From NCBI GenBank assembly GCA_020348765.1, contig CP070753.1:2262867-2275528 (forward strand): a stretch of DNA of 12,662 nucleotides, in the 5' to 3' direction. Each line of letters opens with the position of its first letter. Within the stretch, counting starts at the first letter, position 1. A program made the position numbers and the translations under genes. This document shows positions 7,055 to 12,662 of this stretch, one piece after another. The notes under the pieces are model-generated. The model did not search any database and was not told the DNA's origin. It saw only the letters and a list, made by a program, of their open reading frames with translations. The DNA comes from Burkholderiales bacterium. GTDB taxonomy: Bacteria; Pseudomonadota; Gammaproteobacteria; Burkholderiales; Burkholderiaceae_E.

Positions 7055-8281
7055 ATGGATTGTCCGGAAATGCCTGTGAAGGAACCTCGAATCTCGCGAT
7101 CGGTACGTGAACGCAAGGGCCACCTGTCTGCGGACGCGGAACGTCTCGTGGCCGGCGCGCTGGGGCTGTCCAACTCCGGCAGTCGGCTCGAGGATGCCTA
7201 CTGGGAGCGGCATCTGGCGCAGCGGCTGGAGCGCGTGCTGGACTCCGGGCATCCGCAGGCGGTCTACGATGCGCTGGACCGCCTGCACCAGACGGACAAC
7301 GAGGCCTACGGCACCCTGATCGAGGCCGTTGAGGCCGCGTCCGAATCGGGGCGCGTCGAGCATGACGGCGGCAGCTGGGACGTGTTGCTGATGACCGCAC
7401 CGGTCGTGGCCTGGACCCGGTTCAGGATTCCGTCCGGGCCGATCGAAGCCGCCGACCTCGACGTGCTGGCCAGGCACTGGCAGGCACACGTGCTGGCCGA
7501 AGGCGTGCGCATCAGGGTTGCGCCGTTCCTGTTCAGCATCGATCAGCTGCCGCGCGAGTTCCACGGCGTGCGCCGCCTGACGCGCCGGCTCGGACACGCG
7601 GTCGTGGCCGGTGGAACGCCGCGGCTGGACCTGCGCGACCTGCCGGAGGCCGCGGACATGCTGGCCGATGCGCGCTTCCTGGTGGCCGCGGCCGCGGTGC
7701 CGGCCGGACAGCCTTTCTTTCGCTGGCAGGAGATCGACGCGGCGGCTCACGCGAGCCGGGTGCAGTGCCTGGAACAGTGGGTCAGCCAGGGCCGGCCCAA
7801 CCTCGAGCCGCTGCTGCCCGGATGCGGCTTCGAGTGCCTGCTGCCCGATGCCTACCACATCAACCTGCGCGAATCCGATCGTCGAGTCAGACCGTACGCG
7901 ATCCGCGCCGGCGTGCACTTCCTGACGCATGCGCTGGCCGTCGATGCCGACGAGCTGCGCGCGACCATCGCCGCGTTCGGCCACGAGCGGGTCGACGAGT
8001 ACCGCATCGGGCTGTCGGTTGGCGACTCCGAGGAAGTGGCACAGGGCGTGGTCTGGCCGCTGCTCGGTGCCGAGAGCGACGAGGACGAGCCGTCGCCGCT
8101 GGATCGCATTCGCGACACGCTGCGCGAGTGTGGCGTGACCGAAATCCGCGCGCTGGGCGAGCTGAGCGAGCCCGAGTACTGCGAGGACTGCGGCGCGCCG
8201 CTCTATCCGAACGTGCGCGGCGAGATCGCGCATGCGGAAACGCCCGAGGAAGTCGAGCCCGAGAGCCGGCATTTCCATTGA
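7055..8281 (+). CDS. DUF2863 family protein, function unknown
   Basis: About 408 residues, cytoplasmic: no signal peptide or membrane helix is visible. The body (LSADAERLVAGALGLSNSGSRLEDAYWE at the N-terminus, APVVAWTRFRIPSGPIEAADL, GHAVVAGGTPRLDLRDLPEAADML, and the C-terminal YCEDCGAPLYPN) matches what I recall of DUF2863, a family of near 400 residues known almost only from Betaproteobacteria. I know of no assigned function. A CxxC pair lies 33 residues from the end (CEDCGAPLYP) and resembles half of a zinc ribbon; a CGFEC motif lies in the middle, so metal binding is possible but unproven. The start is uncertain: TTG 7043, ATG 7055, ATG 7070 and GTG 7076 are in frame, and only GTG 7076 has a spaced GGAA before it. 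I chose ATG 7055 as a middle option. It converges with soxW, with the two stops 16 bases apart. Confidence 0.85.
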   Translation: MDCPEMPVKEPRISRSVRERKGHLSADAERLVAGALGLSNSGSRLEDAYWERHLAQRLERVLDSGHPQAVYDALDRLHQTDNEAYGTLIEAVEAASESGRVEHDGGSWDVLLMTAPVVAWTRFRIPSGPIEAADLDVLARHWQAHVLAEGVRIRVAPFLFSIDQLPREFHGVRRLTRRLGHAVVAGGTPRLDLRDLPEAADMLADARFLVAAAAVPAGQPFFRWQEIDAAAHASRVQCLEQWVSQGRPNLEPLLPGCGFECLLPDAYHINLRESDRRVRPYAIRAGVHFLTHALAVDADELRATIAAFGHERVDEYRIGLSVGDSEEVAQGVVWPLLGAESDEDEPSPLDRIRDTLRECGVTEIRALGELSEPEYCEDCGAPLYPNVRGEIAHAETPEEVEPESRHFH

Positions 8282-8301
8282 CGATCGGGGCGCGCCGTCA
8301 A
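8278..8301. terminator. Inverted repeat spanning two convergent stop codons
   Basis: TTGACG (8278-8283) and CGTCAA (8296-8301) are perfect inverted copies around a 12-base G+C-rich loop. Each arm contains the TGA stop of the gene entering from its side (DUF2863 from the left, soxW from the right). It could act as a short bidirectional hairpin; the stem is only 6 bases and no T-run follows. Confidence 0.3.
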
Positions 8302-8780
8302 CGCTTGGCGGCCGCCCGACCGGTCGCCTTGACCGCCTGCTCGATCCGGTCTTCCAGGTACGCCGAGTAGAAGGGATTGCCGTAGCCGACCAGCCGCGGC
8401 GCGGTCTCGACATAGCCCGGGCCCAGGAACACGATGGTCGGCGTGAACTGCCCGCCGAATCGGCGCGCGAACTGCAGGCGGTTGATCGGCGCGCCGGACA
8501 CACGGAGCGGGCGCTCGACACCGACGTCGATCTCGGCCAGGATCAGGTGCCGGGCCTCTGCGTCGCGGGCGAGCCACTGCAGTTCTTCGCGCTTGAGCGC
8601 GATGCAGAACGGGCAGTCGTGGCGCGTGAACACGGCCATCAGCGCCTTGCGCTCGCGCTGAGCGCGCGCAAGCAGCGCATCGATGTCGTCCGGTTGCGGC
8701 AGCGCCGGTACGTCGGCCGCGCAGACCAGCGCCGGCAATGCGAATCCGGCCAGGACGAAACTGCGACGGAGTCGGTTCAT
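8298..8780 (-). CDS. soxW: Periplasmic thioredoxin-like protein of the sox locus (SoxW/SoxS type)
   Basis: A 160-residue thiol-disulfide protein. After an N-terminal export signal (MNRLRRSFVLAGFALPALVC, probable cleavage near residue 21) comes a thioredoxin fold with active-site CPFC (56-59, in TRHDCPFCIALK) and the cis-proline segment FTPTIVFL (Pro114). Family members in sox loci keep the SoxY carrier cysteine or other periplasmic thiols reduced, fed by a membrane donor such as SoxV; no soxV is in this window. An in-frame ATG at 8810 exists, but ATG 8780 gives a proper signal peptide and has a GGGGG stretch a few bases upstream. RRSFV resembles a Tat motif, so the export route is open. Transcription is away from soxC, from a promoter-like element at 8831-8859. 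SoxW versus SoxS cannot be settled from this sequence. Confidence 0.82.
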   Translation of the reverse strand: MNRLRRSFVLAGFALPALVCAADVPALPQPDDIDALLARAQRERKALMAVFTRHDCPFCIALKREELQWLARDAEARHLILAEIDVGVERPLRVSGAPINRLQFARRFGGQFTPTIVFLGPGYVETAPRLVGYGNPFYSAYLEDRIEQAVKATGRAAAKR

Positions 8781-8827
8781 GCGGGCCCCCGAGATCGGGC
8801 GCAGGTGCACGCGCGCCCCAGGTCGGC

Positions 8828-8856
8828 TTGACTATATGCGTCAATGCTCATAGCGT
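8828..8856 (+). promoter_or_regulatory. Opposed promoter-like element toward soxC
   Basis: On the + strand TTGACT (8828-8833) and TAGCGT (8851-8856) are 17 bases apart. It overlaps the soxW promoter-like element almost base for base and encloses the same dyad, so one bound protein could block both directions. The inferred start of transcription (about 8863) coincides with the ATG of the short frame described at 8863. The -10 box is a modest match. Confidence 0.4.
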
Positions 8857-8859
8857 AAA
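8831..8859 (-). promoter_or_regulatory. Promoter-like element for soxW with overlapping dyad
   Basis: Reading the - strand, TTTACG (complement of 8854-8859) and TATAGT (complement of 8831-8836) are separated by exactly 17 bases, a good sigma-70-type match in otherwise G+C-rich DNA, placing the start of transcription near 8824 and a leader of about 44 bases before soxW. An imperfect dyad, 8832-8853 (arms CTAT/ATAG with inner GC/GC pairs, 7 of 11 pairs matching), covers the -10 box and spacer and would suit a repressor. Confidence 0.55.
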
Positions 8860-8862
8860 TCG

Positions 8863-9147
8863 ATGCGGGCAGCGAACGGCTGCGACGAACTGTCCGAGGC
8901 GCAGGAGACGATCGCGGGGCAACTCGCATTGCCCGCCGGACCGGTCCTCGCCCGCCTCGTGCACGCGGTCTGCCGTGATGCAAGGTCGGTCGACGAGATC
9001 GCGACCGAAACCTGCGCCATGCGAACCAAGGTATCACGGCATCGGAAGCGAGCGTGCCGCTCCGGGGCGCCGACCCGACTCGGGGCAGCGTGTCTGGACG
9101 CGCAGAGCTGCGATCGAACGGAGGTGAGTGCAGCGCATGGGCAGTGA
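8863..9147 (+). other. 94-codon frame with weak ArsR/SoxR helix-turn-helix resemblance, possibly a regulator remnant
   Basis: This fills most of the 356-base gap between soxW and soxC. Residues 28-68 (beginning VLARLVHAVCRDARSVDEIA) recall the helix-turn-helix of ArsR-family repressors, where RSV-x-x-(L/I)A, a short turn, then (V/T)S-x-H and a basic stretch occur in this order; here the second half reads ETCAMRTKVSRHRKR. ArsR-type SoxR regulates sox genes in other bacteria and often sits beside soxW or soxV. Against a working gene: there is no ribosome site, the turn is poor, the wing beta-hairpin is absent, codon use loses its G/C third-position bias after about 9010, and the frame overruns the soxC start by 11 bases. 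It may be a decayed soxR or chance. The rest of the gap (about 9061-9119) shows nothing else. Confidence 0.28.
9120..9127 (+). promoter_or_regulatory. Strong ribosome binding site of soxC
   Basis: GGAGGTGA, nearly a perfect anti-16S match, 9 bases before ATG 9137. It abuts the upstream in-frame GTG at 9128 and therefore rules that GTG out as the start. Confidence 0.8.
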
Positions 9148-10480
9148 TTCCGAGCGCCGCGGCGTCAGGGTCGGGCGCGTTCGGCCGGCGCCGGAGAACT
9201 TCGTCGAACGGGGCGAGAAGCCGCACGCGAATCGGGCCAGGCGCGGGTTCATGGCAGGGGCGATGGCGCTCGGCGCGGGGGCGGTCGGGTCCGCGGCTGC
9301 GCGCGCAGCCGGCGGCGAGGACGCGATCCTGAAACTGCCGGAGCACGGCACGTCGCTGGGCCAGCCGGTGGCGGCGCGCGGGTACGGTCAGCCGTCGCGG
9401 TACGAGCGCGGGCTGCAGCGTCGCGAGAGCCCGGGTCTGACCCGGGTGCCCGCATCCTCGGTGTCCTTCGCCCCGCTACAGGGCTTCTTCGGCATCATCA
9501 CGCCCAACGGCCTTCACTTCGAGCGGCATCACCAGGGATGGTGGGACATCGATCCTGCCGGACACCGCCTGATGGTGAACGGCCTGGTGCGCGAGGCTCG
9601 CGTGTTCACGATGGATGACCTGCAGCGCCTGCCGTCGGTGTCGCGCATCCATTTCATCGAGTGCAGCGCCAATACCGGGATGGAGTGGGGCAGGGTCGCG
9701 GTACCGACCGTGCAGTACTCGCACGGCATGCTCTCTTGCTGCGAGTTCACCGGCGCGAAGCTGTCGACGCTGCTGGACATGTGCGGGGTCGACCCGAAGC
9801 AGGGCCGCTACGTGCTGGCCGAGGGTGCCGACGGCTCTTCGATGACGCGCACGATCGCGATCGAGCGTGCGCTCGACGACGTGCTCGTCGCCTGGGGGAT
9901 GAACGGCGAGATGCTGCGCCCGGAGAACGGCTATCCGCTGCGGCTGGTGGTGCCCGGGGTGCAGGGCGTGTCCTGGGTCAAGTACCTGCGGCGCCTGGAG
10001 GTCGGCGACACGCCGTACTACGCAAAGGACGAGGTGCTGCAATATGTCGACCTGATGCCCGACGGCATGCACCGGCAGTTCACCTCGATCCAGGAGTGCA
10101 AGTCGGTGATCACCTCGCCCTCGGGCGGGCAGGTGCTTCTCGACCGCGGCTATTACAACGTCACCGGCTTGGCCTGGTCGGGGCGCGGCAAGATCATGCG
10201 GGTCGACGTCTCGACCGACGGCGGCCGCAACTGGCGCAGCGCGCGGCTGGAGCCGCCGGTTCTGCCCAAGGCGCTGACGCGGTTCAACTTCGACTGGGTG
10301 TGGGACGGCGGGCCAGCGATCCTGCAGTCGCGCGCGATCGACCAGACCGGCTACGTGCAGCCGAAGCTGAACCAGCTGCGCGAAGTCCGTGGCACTCGCT
10401 CCGTGTATCACAACAACGCGATCCAGTCGTGGAAGGTCGCGGCCGAGACCGGCGAGGTGAGCAATGTTCATGTGTACTGA
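9137..10480 (+). CDS. soxC: Sulfane dehydrogenase SoxC, molybdenum-cofactor subunit
   Basis: Catalytic half of SoxCD, which oxidises the sulfane sulfur carried on SoxYZ in the periplasm and passes electrons to SoxD. It has 447 residues from ATG 9137. A Tat signal is present (ARRGFMAGAMALGAGAVG, Arg35-Arg36), as expected for a folded cofactor protein. The sulfite-oxidase-type Moco domain follows, with Cys176 in IHFIECSANTGMEW as the Mo ligand. The dimerisation domain begins about residue 325 and contains YNVTGLAWSGRGKI, VDVSTDGGRNW and FNFDWVW. SSVSFAPLQGFFGIITPNGLHFERHH (108-131) is typical of SoxC and separates it from plain sulfite dehydrogenases SorA/YedY, as does the soxD gene overlapping its end by 17 bases. 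No key residue is missing. Confidence 0.96.
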   Translation: MGSDSERRGVRVGRVRPAPENFVERGEKPHANRARRGFMAGAMALGAGAVGSAAARAAGGEDAILKLPEHGTSLGQPVAARGYGQPSRYERGLQRRESPGLTRVPASSVSFAPLQGFFGIITPNGLHFERHHQGWWDIDPAGHRLMVNGLVREARVFTMDDLQRLPSVSRIHFIECSANTGMEWGRVAVPTVQYSHGMLSCCEFTGAKLSTLLDMCGVDPKQGRYVLAEGADGSSMTRTIAIERALDDVLVAWGMNGEMLRPENGYPLRLVVPGVQGVSWVKYLRRLEVGDTPYYAKDEVLQYVDLMPDGMHRQFTSIQECKSVITSPSGGQVLLDRGYYNVTGLAWSGRGKIMRVDVSTDGGRNWRSARLEPPVLPKALTRFNFDWVWDGGPAILQSRAIDQTGYVQPKLNQLREVRGTRSVYHNNAIQSWKVAAETGEVSNVHVY

Positions 10481-11570
10481 GCAGCGGGCCCGGCGGGTCC
10501 TTGCGGCGCTCGTGCTTGCTTTCGCCGGCTGCGCCGCGCTGGCCCGGCAGGCCCCGCCCTGGGCCGGGATCGGCCGGCCGGCCACCGCGGCCGAAGTCGC
10601 CGCCTGGGACATCGACGTGAGGCCCGACTTCCGCGGGCTGCCGCCGGGCAGCGGAAGCGTGGCCGAGGGCACGGAGGTCTGGGAGAGCAAGTGCATGGAC
10701 TGCCACGGCATCTTCGGCGAGTCGAACGAGGTCTCCACGCCGATCGTCGGCGGTACCACCGACGAGGACATCGCCACGGGCCGGGTCGCAAGCCTGAGGC
10801 GCCCGGACTATCCGCAGCTCACGACGCTGATGAAGCTGTCGCAGATCTCCACGCTCTGGGACTACATCCGGCGCGCGATGCCCTGGACCGCGCCCAAGTC
10901 GCTGACCGTCGACGAGGTGTACGCGGTCACGGCCCATATCCTGAACCTGGGCGACATCGTGCCGGACGACTTCGTGCTCTCGGACCGCAACATGGCCGAG
11001 GTCCAGGCGCTGTTGCCGAACCGTAACGGCATGTTTGCTTATGAGCCGATGTGGCGGGTCGACGGCCAGGGCGACGTGCGCAACGTGGCCTGCATGAAGG
11101 ATTGCGAGACCGAGATCGACATCCGCTCGTTCCTGCCCGATTACGCTCGCGACTCGCACGGCAACCTCAGCGAGCAGAACCGCACGGTCGGGCCGGTGCG
11201 CGGGCTGGACACGCGTCGGGCTTCGCCGAGGGAGCCGGTGAGGCTGTCCGAAGCAGCTCCGGCCGCCGCTGCCGCGCCAGCGGTGGCTGCCGCTGGCATG
11301 CCGAGTCCCGATGTGGCGGCTGCGCGCGAGCTCGCGACCCGGTCGGCCTGTCTGACCTGCCATGATTTCGACCGGAAGATCGTCGGCCCGGCCCTGCGGG
11401 ACGTCGCCGAGAGATACCGCGGGCAGGCCGACGCGCGCCAAAGACTGGTGGCCAAGGTGCGAAGCGGCGGACAGGGCGCCTGGGGTTCGATCCCGATGCC
11501 GCGGCAGTCGCACCTGAACGAAGAACAGTTGCGCCTGCTGGTGGGATGGATCCTGGCCGGCGCCGAGTGA
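10464..11570 (+). CDS. soxD: Dihaem cytochrome c SoxD, electron-transfer subunit of sulfane dehydrogenase
   Basis: Accepts electrons from the Moco of SoxC and hands them to the respiratory chain; 368 residues, full length for the dihaem form. An N-terminal hydrophobic segment (RVLAALVLAFAGCAALA) exports it; Cys23 sits in a near-lipobox (FAGC), so lipid anchoring is conceivable. Haem 1 is CMDCH (77-81) in the first domain, with Met139 (RRAMPW) a likely axial ligand. A conserved-looking CMKDC pair (210-214) may form a disulfide. After an Ala/Pro-rich linker (264-279) comes the second cytochrome domain, with haem 2 at CLTCH (296-300) and Met345 (SIPMPRQSH) as ligand. ATG 10464 overlaps the soxC end by 17 bases and has GAGGTGA at 10454-10460, implying translational coupling; ATG 10470 is an alternative start. 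Confidence 0.95.
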   Translation: MFMCTEQRARRVLAALVLAFAGCAALARQAPPWAGIGRPATAAEVAAWDIDVRPDFRGLPPGSGSVAEGTEVWESKCMDCHGIFGESNEVSTPIVGGTTDEDIATGRVASLRRPDYPQLTTLMKLSQISTLWDYIRRAMPWTAPKSLTVDEVYAVTAHILNLGDIVPDDFVLSDRNMAEVQALLPNRNGMFAYEPMWRVDGQGDVRNVACMKDCETEIDIRSFLPDYARDSHGNLSEQNRTVGPVRGLDTRRASPREPVRLSEAAPAAAAAPAVAAAGMPSPDVAAARELATRSACLTCHDFDRKIVGPALRDVAERYRGQADARQRLVAKVRSGGQGAWGSIPMPRQSHLNEEQLRLLVGWILAGAE

Positions 11571-11780
11571 TCGGGGCGGCGCCGGCCCGCCGGCCGATGT
11601 AGCCGATGCAGGTGGGCCGCCATCGCGCGGCCGACGAGCTCGGGGCATTTCGCAGTTACCGGTCTGATGAAATTCCCGTGCTGCGTGTACGGATTTCAGT
11701 TTCGGGCTCGCGTTCAAGTGGAAGAGTCCGGCCCGCGGTTTCGTCTATCGTCTTCGATGGTGGGGGCCGTGGCGGCGCTG

Positions 11781-11817
11781 TGACGCACAATTTCGCCATC
11801 GATGCACGATTGCGTCA
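11781..11817. promoter_or_regulatory. Inverted heptamer pair upstream of soxY
   Basis: TGACGCA (11781-11787) and TGCGTCA (11811-11817) are perfect inverted copies with centres 30 bases apart, about three helical turns. Just inside, CAAT and GATT extend the similarity loosely. The right arm with flanks, TGCGTCATTG (11811-11820), matches 9 of 10 bases of TGCGTCAATG (8837-8846) in the soxW-soxC promoter dyad. A shared operator is inferred, not shown. Confidence 0.4.
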
Positions 11818-11980
11818 TTGGGTCGCGGCCGGTCGGACCGCTGGTCGGGTGCGGCGCTCCGTGATCGGGCCCGCGTCGCGATAGGGCGGATCCGGGTTGC
11901 CCCGGGTAGCGCGTCGCACCGGGTTACAGGTAGTTTCCCGGTCGCGCGCGTCGGGCGCGTCGGCATGAATCATGCAAGTG

Positions 11981-11988
11981 GGAGGAGG
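11981..11988 (+). promoter_or_regulatory. Strong ribosome binding site of soxY
   Basis: GGAGGAGG ends 7 bases before ATG 11996 and decides that start over the in-frame ATG at 11972, which lies upstream of it. Confidence 0.82.
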
Positions 11989-11995
11989 GAAGCCA

Positions 11996-12466
11996 ATGAA
12001 TCGCAATCGTCGTCAAACGCTGCAGGCAGCCGGAGGTGTCGGTCTGTACGGTGCGCTGGTGGCCATGGGGCTGGGGCAGCCGATGAGCGCGGCCGCGCAG
12101 ACCGGACGGGGCCCGGGTTTCGATGCCAAGACCATTCCCGAGGCGCTCGAGCAACTCGGCGCGAGTAACGCGGCCCAGTCGGACGCAATCGTGATCGATG
12201 CGCCGGACATCGCGGAAAACGGCGCGGTCGTGCCGGTCGCGATCGAGAGCAAGATTCCGAACACGGAATACGTGGCACTACTGGTCGAGAAGAACGCCCG
12301 GATGCTCGCCGGCAGCTTCACGCTCACGCCCGCGGTCGAGTCGATGGTGTCGATGCGGATCAAGATGGGCCAGAGTTCGGAAGTGGTCGCGCTGGTCAAG
12401 GCCGACGGCAAGTTCTACATGACCAAGAAGGAAATCAAGGTCACGCTCGGCGGTTGCGGCGGTTGA
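11996..12466 (+). CDS. soxY: Sulfur carrier protein SoxY
   Basis: Subunit of the periplasmic SoxYZ carrier to which thiosulfate is attached and on which all later Sox enzymes act. It has 156 residues. A Tat-type signal (NRRQTLQAAGGVGLYGALVA, Arg5-Arg6) ends near SAAAQ (31-35); export of SoxZ in complex with it is the usual scheme. The mature part is an immunoglobulin-like beta domain (AVVPVAIESKIPNTEYVALL, then FTLTPAVESMVSMRIKMG). The protein ends in VTLGGCGG, where Cys154 on the GGCGG swinging arm is the covalent sulfur-binding residue. soxZ follows after 48 bases. The preceding 425-base gap suggests that soxYZ may also have a promoter of its own. Nothing is missing. Confidence 0.97.
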   Translation: MNRNRRQTLQAAGGVGLYGALVAMGLGQPMSAAAQTGRGPGFDAKTIPEALEQLGASNAAQSDAIVIDAPDIAENGAVVPVAIESKIPNTEYVALLVEKNARMLAGSFTLTPAVESMVSMRIKMGQSSEVVALVKADGKFYMTKKEIKVTLGGCGG

Positions 12467-12514
12467 TCGCGCGCTCGCCCGATCACGGAACAGGGAACAC
12501 GGGAGACGGAAGCA

Positions 12515-12662
12515 ATGGCTAATCCGATGAAGATTCGCGCGCGCATGAAGGGCGACGTGGCCGACGTGCGCGTGCTGATGGCCCACGAGATGGAGACCGG
12601 GCTGCGCAAGGACAGCTCGGGCAAGCTGGTGCCGGCCTGGTTCATCAGCAAGGTTACGGCGA
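12515..12662 (+). CDS. soxZ: Sulfur carrier subunit SoxZ, 3' partial
   Basis: The first 49 codons are present; the gene continues past the window. MANPMKIRARMKGDVADVRV, LMAHEMETGLRKD and LVPAWFISKV are the typical opening of SoxZ, the beta-sandwich partner of SoxY. There is no signal peptide, as expected since SoxZ is exported together with SoxY. The purine-rich GGGAGACGGA (12501-12510) before ATG 12515 supplies the ribosome site. In related loci soxA, soxX and soxB come next; they are expected but not seen here. Confidence 0.93.
   Translation, partial: MANPMKIRARMKGDVADVRVLMAHEMETGLRKDSSGKLVPAWFISKVTA

Larger units (their letters stand above)
11571..11995 (+). other. 425-base stretch between soxD and soxY without a convincing gene
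   Basis: Unusually long for the inside of a sox operon. A short hairpin is possible just after soxD (GCCGG 11581-11585 with CCGGC 11590-11594, no T-run). The middle (about 11641-11820) is clearly less G+C-rich than its surroundings and holds an inverted TGACGCA/TGCGTCA pair. CCGGG/CCCGG (about 11928-11942) flank an AT-richer 11-13 base segment. A 92-codon + strand frame (11606-11884) has no ribosome site, mixed codon use and no recognisable motif, and I do not call it. I find no clear -35/-10 pair. The stretch is best read as a regulatory region or processed leader for soxYZ. Confidence 0.6.

Noticed and set aside
6782..8521. A 579-codon open frame on the - strand covering the hydrolase start, the DUF2863 gene and part of soxW.
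   Set aside because: It overlaps three genes in the wrong frame or strand, has no motif, and its composition is that of an antisense shadow.
9128..9130. Upstream GTG start for soxC.
   Set aside because: It directly abuts the GGAGGTGA ribosome site, leaving no spacing; ATG 9137 is properly spaced.
11606..11884. A 92-codon + strand frame between soxD and soxY.
   Set aside because: No ribosome site, mixed codon use, no recognisable motif, and nothing similar known to me at this place in sox loci.
11928..11942. Intrinsic terminator or riboswitch formed by CCGGG/CCCGG before soxY.
   Set aside because: The stem is only 5 bases with no T-run and no match to a riboswitch core I recognise.

Overview
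The window looks like chromosomal DNA of a G+C-rich betaproteobacterium with the genes for sulfur-compound (thiosulfate) oxidation. Three things point there. Codon use is strongly biased to G or C at third positions. A gene of the DUF2863 family, which I know almost only from Betaproteobacteria, sits in the middle. The right end carries a soxC-soxD-soxY-soxZ run in the order common in that class. I see no rRNA, tRNA, CRISPR array, insertion sequence or phage gene.

Left block (1-5140, + strand): the membrane-fusion protein (5' end cut off by the window) and inner-membrane pump of an RND efflux system. A dnaQ-type DNA polymerase III epsilon proofreading subunit follows only 6 bases later. The outer-membrane channel is not in view.

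Middle block (5225-8281): two genes on the - strand, an exported metallo-beta-lactamase-fold hydrolase resembling SoxH / quinoprotein-relay hydrolases and, downstream of it, a small periplasmic monohaem cytochrome c. Three short tandem or direct repeats lie in and around this pair: a 74-base minisatellite between the genes, a 3 x 21-base repeat inside the signal-peptide core of the hydrolase, and a 22-base direct repeat in front of it. The DUF2863 gene runs the other way (+ strand).

Right block (8298-12662): a sox locus. soxW (periplasmic thioredoxin-like) is on the - strand and points away from soxC (Moco sulfane dehydrogenase), soxD (dihaem cytochrome c), soxY (sulfur carrier with a C-terminal GGCGG arm) and soxZ (cut by the window end) on the + strand. 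Between soxW and soxC is a compact AT-rich site with two overlapping, opposed promoter-like elements and an imperfect dyad. Next to it is a 94-codon frame with a weak resemblance to an ArsR/SoxR helix-turn-helix, possibly a decayed regulator. A 425-base non-coding stretch before soxY carries an inverted TGACGCA/TGCGTCA pair whose right arm resembles the soxW-soxC site, so it may be a second control point of the same regulon.

Together SoxYZ would carry the sulfur atom of thiosulfate on its cysteine and SoxCD would oxidise the bound sulfane sulfur. SoxW would keep periplasmic thiols reduced. SoxA, SoxX and SoxB are expected beyond the right edge. Presence of SoxCD implies full oxidation to sulfate rather than storage of sulfur globules. 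Nothing here is clearly a new system. The least explained parts are the regulatory DNA of the sox locus and the hydrolase-cytochrome pair with its repeats.
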